Source: CAXBGS01 sp963975425
GTDB taxonomy: Bacteria > Planctomycetota > Planctomycetia > Pirellulales > Pirellulaceae
NCBI GenBank assembly: GCA_963975425.1
Contig: CAXBGS010000003.1
Coordinates: forward strand, 310,001-374,000
Direction of reading: 5' to 3'
Length of the DNA stretch: 64,000 nt
Of the stretch, positions 61,965 to 64,000 are shown in pieces. Each line of letters starts with the position of its first letter. Positions within the stretch are counted from its first letter, which is position 1. Under the pieces are notes generated by a model. The model ran no database searches and had not been told where the DNA came from. It saw only the letters and a program-made list of their open reading frames with translations. The translations under genes were made by a program, and so were the position numbers.

Positions 61965-62260
61965 GGATCATTTGGTCGGAGTTATCGTCAGTGAATTGTC
62001 AGCCTCCATCTTAACTTCCGCTTGCTTATGACGGTCAACCAAGTACCGGTGATCGCGGCCAGAAACCACCGATTTTGCGACCTCCAGCCCGCGTGCCTTC
62101 GACAGAGGTATCACAGGAATTGATGTTGGCTTAAACTCGTTGGTTTGAAATCCAGGATGCCGCGTGCATCGGTCGTTTGTGCATTGGCATACCGCCGTCA
62201 CCATCGTCGCTGCACCTTGGGGCACGCTAAACCTTGATCGGCAGAGGCAACAGCCGAACC

Positions 62261-62632
62261 GTGGATTCCGACTCACACCAACAACGCGATCCTCGCTTGC
62301 CTGAACCCCACTTGCACGCTGCCGAAGCGGTCCAGTTTGTCCGCGAATCGATCGACCTTGCGACGCGAGATCCCGAACTTGCTTGCGGCGGGGCCGTCGA
62401 TGCCAGCGGTGTCTGCCGCGTCTTGTTGGAACTTTCGGTGGACCGTTATGGACGCGGCGGCAAAGACGTGCTGATGGATTGGGGAATCGTCACCAGCGAA
62501 GACGTCGGCCTGATCATTGATCGGCTGATCAAGGCGGGCGCGGCTCAGCAGTACAGTGATGGCCCTGCCGACGATTTCGTGGGCATCTTTGACTTGACCA
62601 AGCCGCCGGAAAGCTGGCAGCTGCGTTGGTAG
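62261..62632 (+). CDS. Minf_1886-like protein
   Basis: 123 residues from GTG 62261; TTG 62234 is an alternative. The conserved part matches the Minf_1886 family pattern: HLHAAEAVQFVRESIDLATRD, a central VCRVLLELSVDRYGRGGKDVL, MDWGIVTSEDVGLIIDRLI and a final GPADDFVGIFDL. No function is established for this family; it is short, soluble and widespread in planctomycetes and verrucomicrobia. It lies between the divergent sulfatase and the convergent BrkB gene. Confidence 0.78.
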   Translation: MDSDSHQQRDPRLPEPHLHAAEAVQFVRESIDLATRDPELACGGAVDASGVCRVLLELSVDRYGRGGKDVLMDWGIVTSEDVGLIIDRLIKAGAAQQYSDGPADDFVGIFDLTKPPESWQLRW

Positions 62633-62698
62633 CGGACACCGAAAGGGTCACGGACGTAGTGCTGGCCGCAAATCGGTTTTAACGGGCGACGCTGTGGG

Positions 62699-64000
62699 TC
62701 AGTCCTGCCGCGAAGCGTTTGCCGGCCCACTCACCACGGTGTCGGCCAGTGTGCGTCCTTTGGCCGCTTCACGCTCGGCGCGTTTGAGTTCGACGAGCGT
62801 TTTCCAGGCCGAGTGCGTGTTGGTCGGACGCGACTGGTGCGCAATCGTAAGGATCGTCTCGATCGAGATTTTCTCGGCCGGTCGGGCGAGCATCAAACCC
62901 GCCTCGTCGGCCGCACCGACGGCAACACGCCGCAGCAGATTTGCCTCGATTAGTTTGTCGGTCATCTCATTGACGATGCGTCCAGGCAGCCCCAATTGAT
63001 CGGCAAGGTCTTGGTGTTTGACGTCGCGTCCTGCCGCGAACGCCGAGGCGACCTCCGTCATAATCGGCAGCATCCAATCTGGATCACCGTGGATCAAGCC
63101 GGCCTCGTTCCAATCGATTCGTTTCGGCCGGCGTCCACCCAACGTTTGCAACGTGAACGTCAAAATCAAACCGAACAACACGATCAGCCACGTCACATAG
63201 ATCCAAAACAGAAACAAAGGGATCAGACCTAGCGAACCGTAAATTGCCGAATACGGGACCGCGGTGACGACATAAATTTGAAAACCGAGCTTTGCAGCCT
63301 CCCACAACAACGCGCCCACCAGCGAACCGACCCCAGCGGCTCGTGCAGAAACGTGCGTGTTAGGCATCAACGCATACAACAAGAACAACAATACCCAGCT
63401 GGCACCGATCGACAGCATGTGGCTGAGCACCGGACGTACGTTCCAGCCGTCCCCCATCGCCGCGAACCACTCGACGACTTGACCGGACATGTACAGACTC
63501 ATGGCGAGCAGTCCGCTGCCCAACGTGATGATCGACCAGTGAATCGCAACGCGAATGTGAACCGGACGTTTCGTCGGCGCGTCATAGATGCGATTAAAAA
63601 CCGATTCGGTCGATTCGGCCAGCGCGACGGCGGCGTAAACGAACAGCAACAGTCCGACGACACCGATCGATGCAAAGTCCAAGGACGAAACCTTACGCGT
63701 GGCCTCGCGCAGCGTGCGGCGGATGCTTGCCTGGGATTGCCGGCGAGCTTCCTTGTCGGTCTCGTCATTCAGTTCGCCGGAATCATCCAGTTCGCCGGAA
63801 TCATTGAACGAATCTCGCCCGTTCGCCGATCCGGTTTGGTCCGTGGTGATTCCGTCGTCACCGACAATCGGCGCGGTCAATTCACCGGGCATCAGCCCAG
63901 ACACTTGTGGCGACAGTTCGGATGTCTGTCTGGAGAGCGCCGACTCAGTCGCTTCGTCTGCTAAGTCCGGCGACTGCAAGTAAGTGTCAGGGATCTCGGG
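62699..64000 (-). CDS. YihY/BrkB-family membrane protein (5' end outside window)
   Basis: The frame is open through the right edge, so the N-terminus, which holds the first membrane helices of this family, is missing. The visible part: an Asp/Ser/Thr/Glu-rich insert (about 60 residues), then helices SIGVVGLLLFVYAAVALAES, SIITLGSGLLAMSLYMSG, MLSIGASWVLLFLLYALMP, GVGSLVGALLWEAAKLGFQI and LFLFWIYVTWLIVLFGLILT. YihY-type signature: SVFNRIYDAP, and VPYSAIYGSLGLIPLFLFWIY. The C-terminal 150 residues are soluble and winged-helix-like (VKHQDLADQLGLPGRIVNEM). Its substrate is unknown. Confidence 0.87.
   Translation of the reverse strand, partial: PEIPDTYLQSPDLADEATESALSRQTSELSPQVSGLMPGELTAPIVGDDGITTDQTGSANGRDSFNDSGELDDSGELNDETDKEARRQSQASIRRTLREATRKVSSLDFASIGVVGLLLFVYAAVALAESTESVFNRIYDAPTKRPVHIRVAIHWSIITLGSGLLAMSLYMSGQVVEWFAAMGDGWNVRPVLSHMLSIGASWVLLFLLYALMPNTHVSARAAGVGSLVGALLWEAAKLGFQIYVVTAVPYSAIYGSLGLIPLFLFWIYVTWLIVLFGLILTFTLQTLGGRRPKRIDWNEAGLIHGDPDWMLPIMTEVASAFAAGRDVKHQDLADQLGLPGRIVNEMTDKLIEANLLRRVAVGAADEAGLMLARPAEKISIETILTIAHQSRPTNTHSAWKTLVELKRAEREAAKGRTLADTVVSGPANASRQD
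63771..63806. repeat. 18-bp coding direct repeat in the BrkB gene
   Basis: AGTTCGCCGGAATCATCC and AGTTCGCCGGAATCATTG in tandem encode the DDSGEL duplication in the acidic insert. It is in frame. Confidence 0.9.

Noticed and set aside
61968..62203. Minus-strand open frame ending just before the sulfatase start (contains PVIPLSKARGLEVAKSVVSG)
   Set aside because: Composition is not absurd, but there is no start with a ribosome-binding site, no domain, and the upstream part is Cys/Arg-rich noise.

Overview
This window is ordinary chromosomal DNA of a planctomycete, most likely a Rhodopirellula-like member of the Pirellulaceae. That placement is inferred from content, not from a search. The signs are two ECF sigma factors flanking a membrane-anchored Ser/Thr kinase, a Cys-type sulfatase, NPYxPP-type membrane proteins, a Rho factor with a Gly/Arg-rich N-terminal insert, a stand-alone HTH-plus-receiver protein, many divergent or convergent single genes, and few operons. 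I see no rRNA, tRNA, CRISPR, prophage or insertion sequence.

Layout. 0-12.6 kb: a PQQ-propeller secreted protein (cut by the left edge), NPYxPP membrane proteins, a bestrophin-like channel, a fused cNMP/glutaredoxin-like/thioredoxin-reductase-like protein, a DMT exporter, Rho, a secreted thioredoxin with a YHS-like C-terminus, and a HEAT/TPR protein. 13-25.6 kb: housekeeping genes, namely an STN-like secreted protein, rsmA-riboflavin synthase (ATGA overlap), enolase with a coupled membrane protein, thymidylate kinase, a large Ala/Arg/Gln-repeat membrane protein, an IscS/NifS-type cysteine desulfurase, a Nudix-like protein, queA and ruvB. 25.8-36.5 kb: bioA, fmt and a signalling island (ECF, Ser/Thr kinase, second ECF, PAS-PAS hybrid histidine kinase with two receivers and HPt, and a receiver-HATPase protein). 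36.8-46 kb: M42 peptidase, an HTH-receiver regulator with a textbook terminator, a TPR protein made of two copies of one 435-residue module, moaC, a polyprenyl diphosphate synthase and a double PilZ protein. 46-52.2 kb: folE, then a compact operon of a GlcD-GlcF fusion, moaD, moaE, a cysteine desulfurase and a Cys-rich YkgJ-like protein. 52.5-64 kb: HU-like protein, small lipoprotein, THUMP-like methyltransferase, a secreted protein, a GYF-domain protein overlapping a DUF4129-type membrane protein, patatin phospholipase, sulfatase, a Minf_1886-like protein and a BrkB/YihY membrane protein cut by the right edge.

How the genes fit together. Molybdopterin synthesis is represented by moaC, moaD and moaE, with a likely dedicated sulfur donor in the moaDE operon. 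GTP-derived and prenyl cofactor steps (folE, riboflavin synthase, polyprenyl synthase) are scattered nearby. The 27-36 kb block looks like a dense phospho-signalling region.

The most striking pattern not explained by genes is a window-wide habit of short degenerate tandem repeats (units of 15-21 bp, 2-9 copies, each locus with its own sequence). They lie mostly just outside gene ends, but also in frame inside several coding regions. Other points worth a second look are the possible -1 frameshift joining the GYF and DUF4129 genes, the cysteine-less redox fusion, the moaDE-desulfurase operon and the duplicated TPR module.
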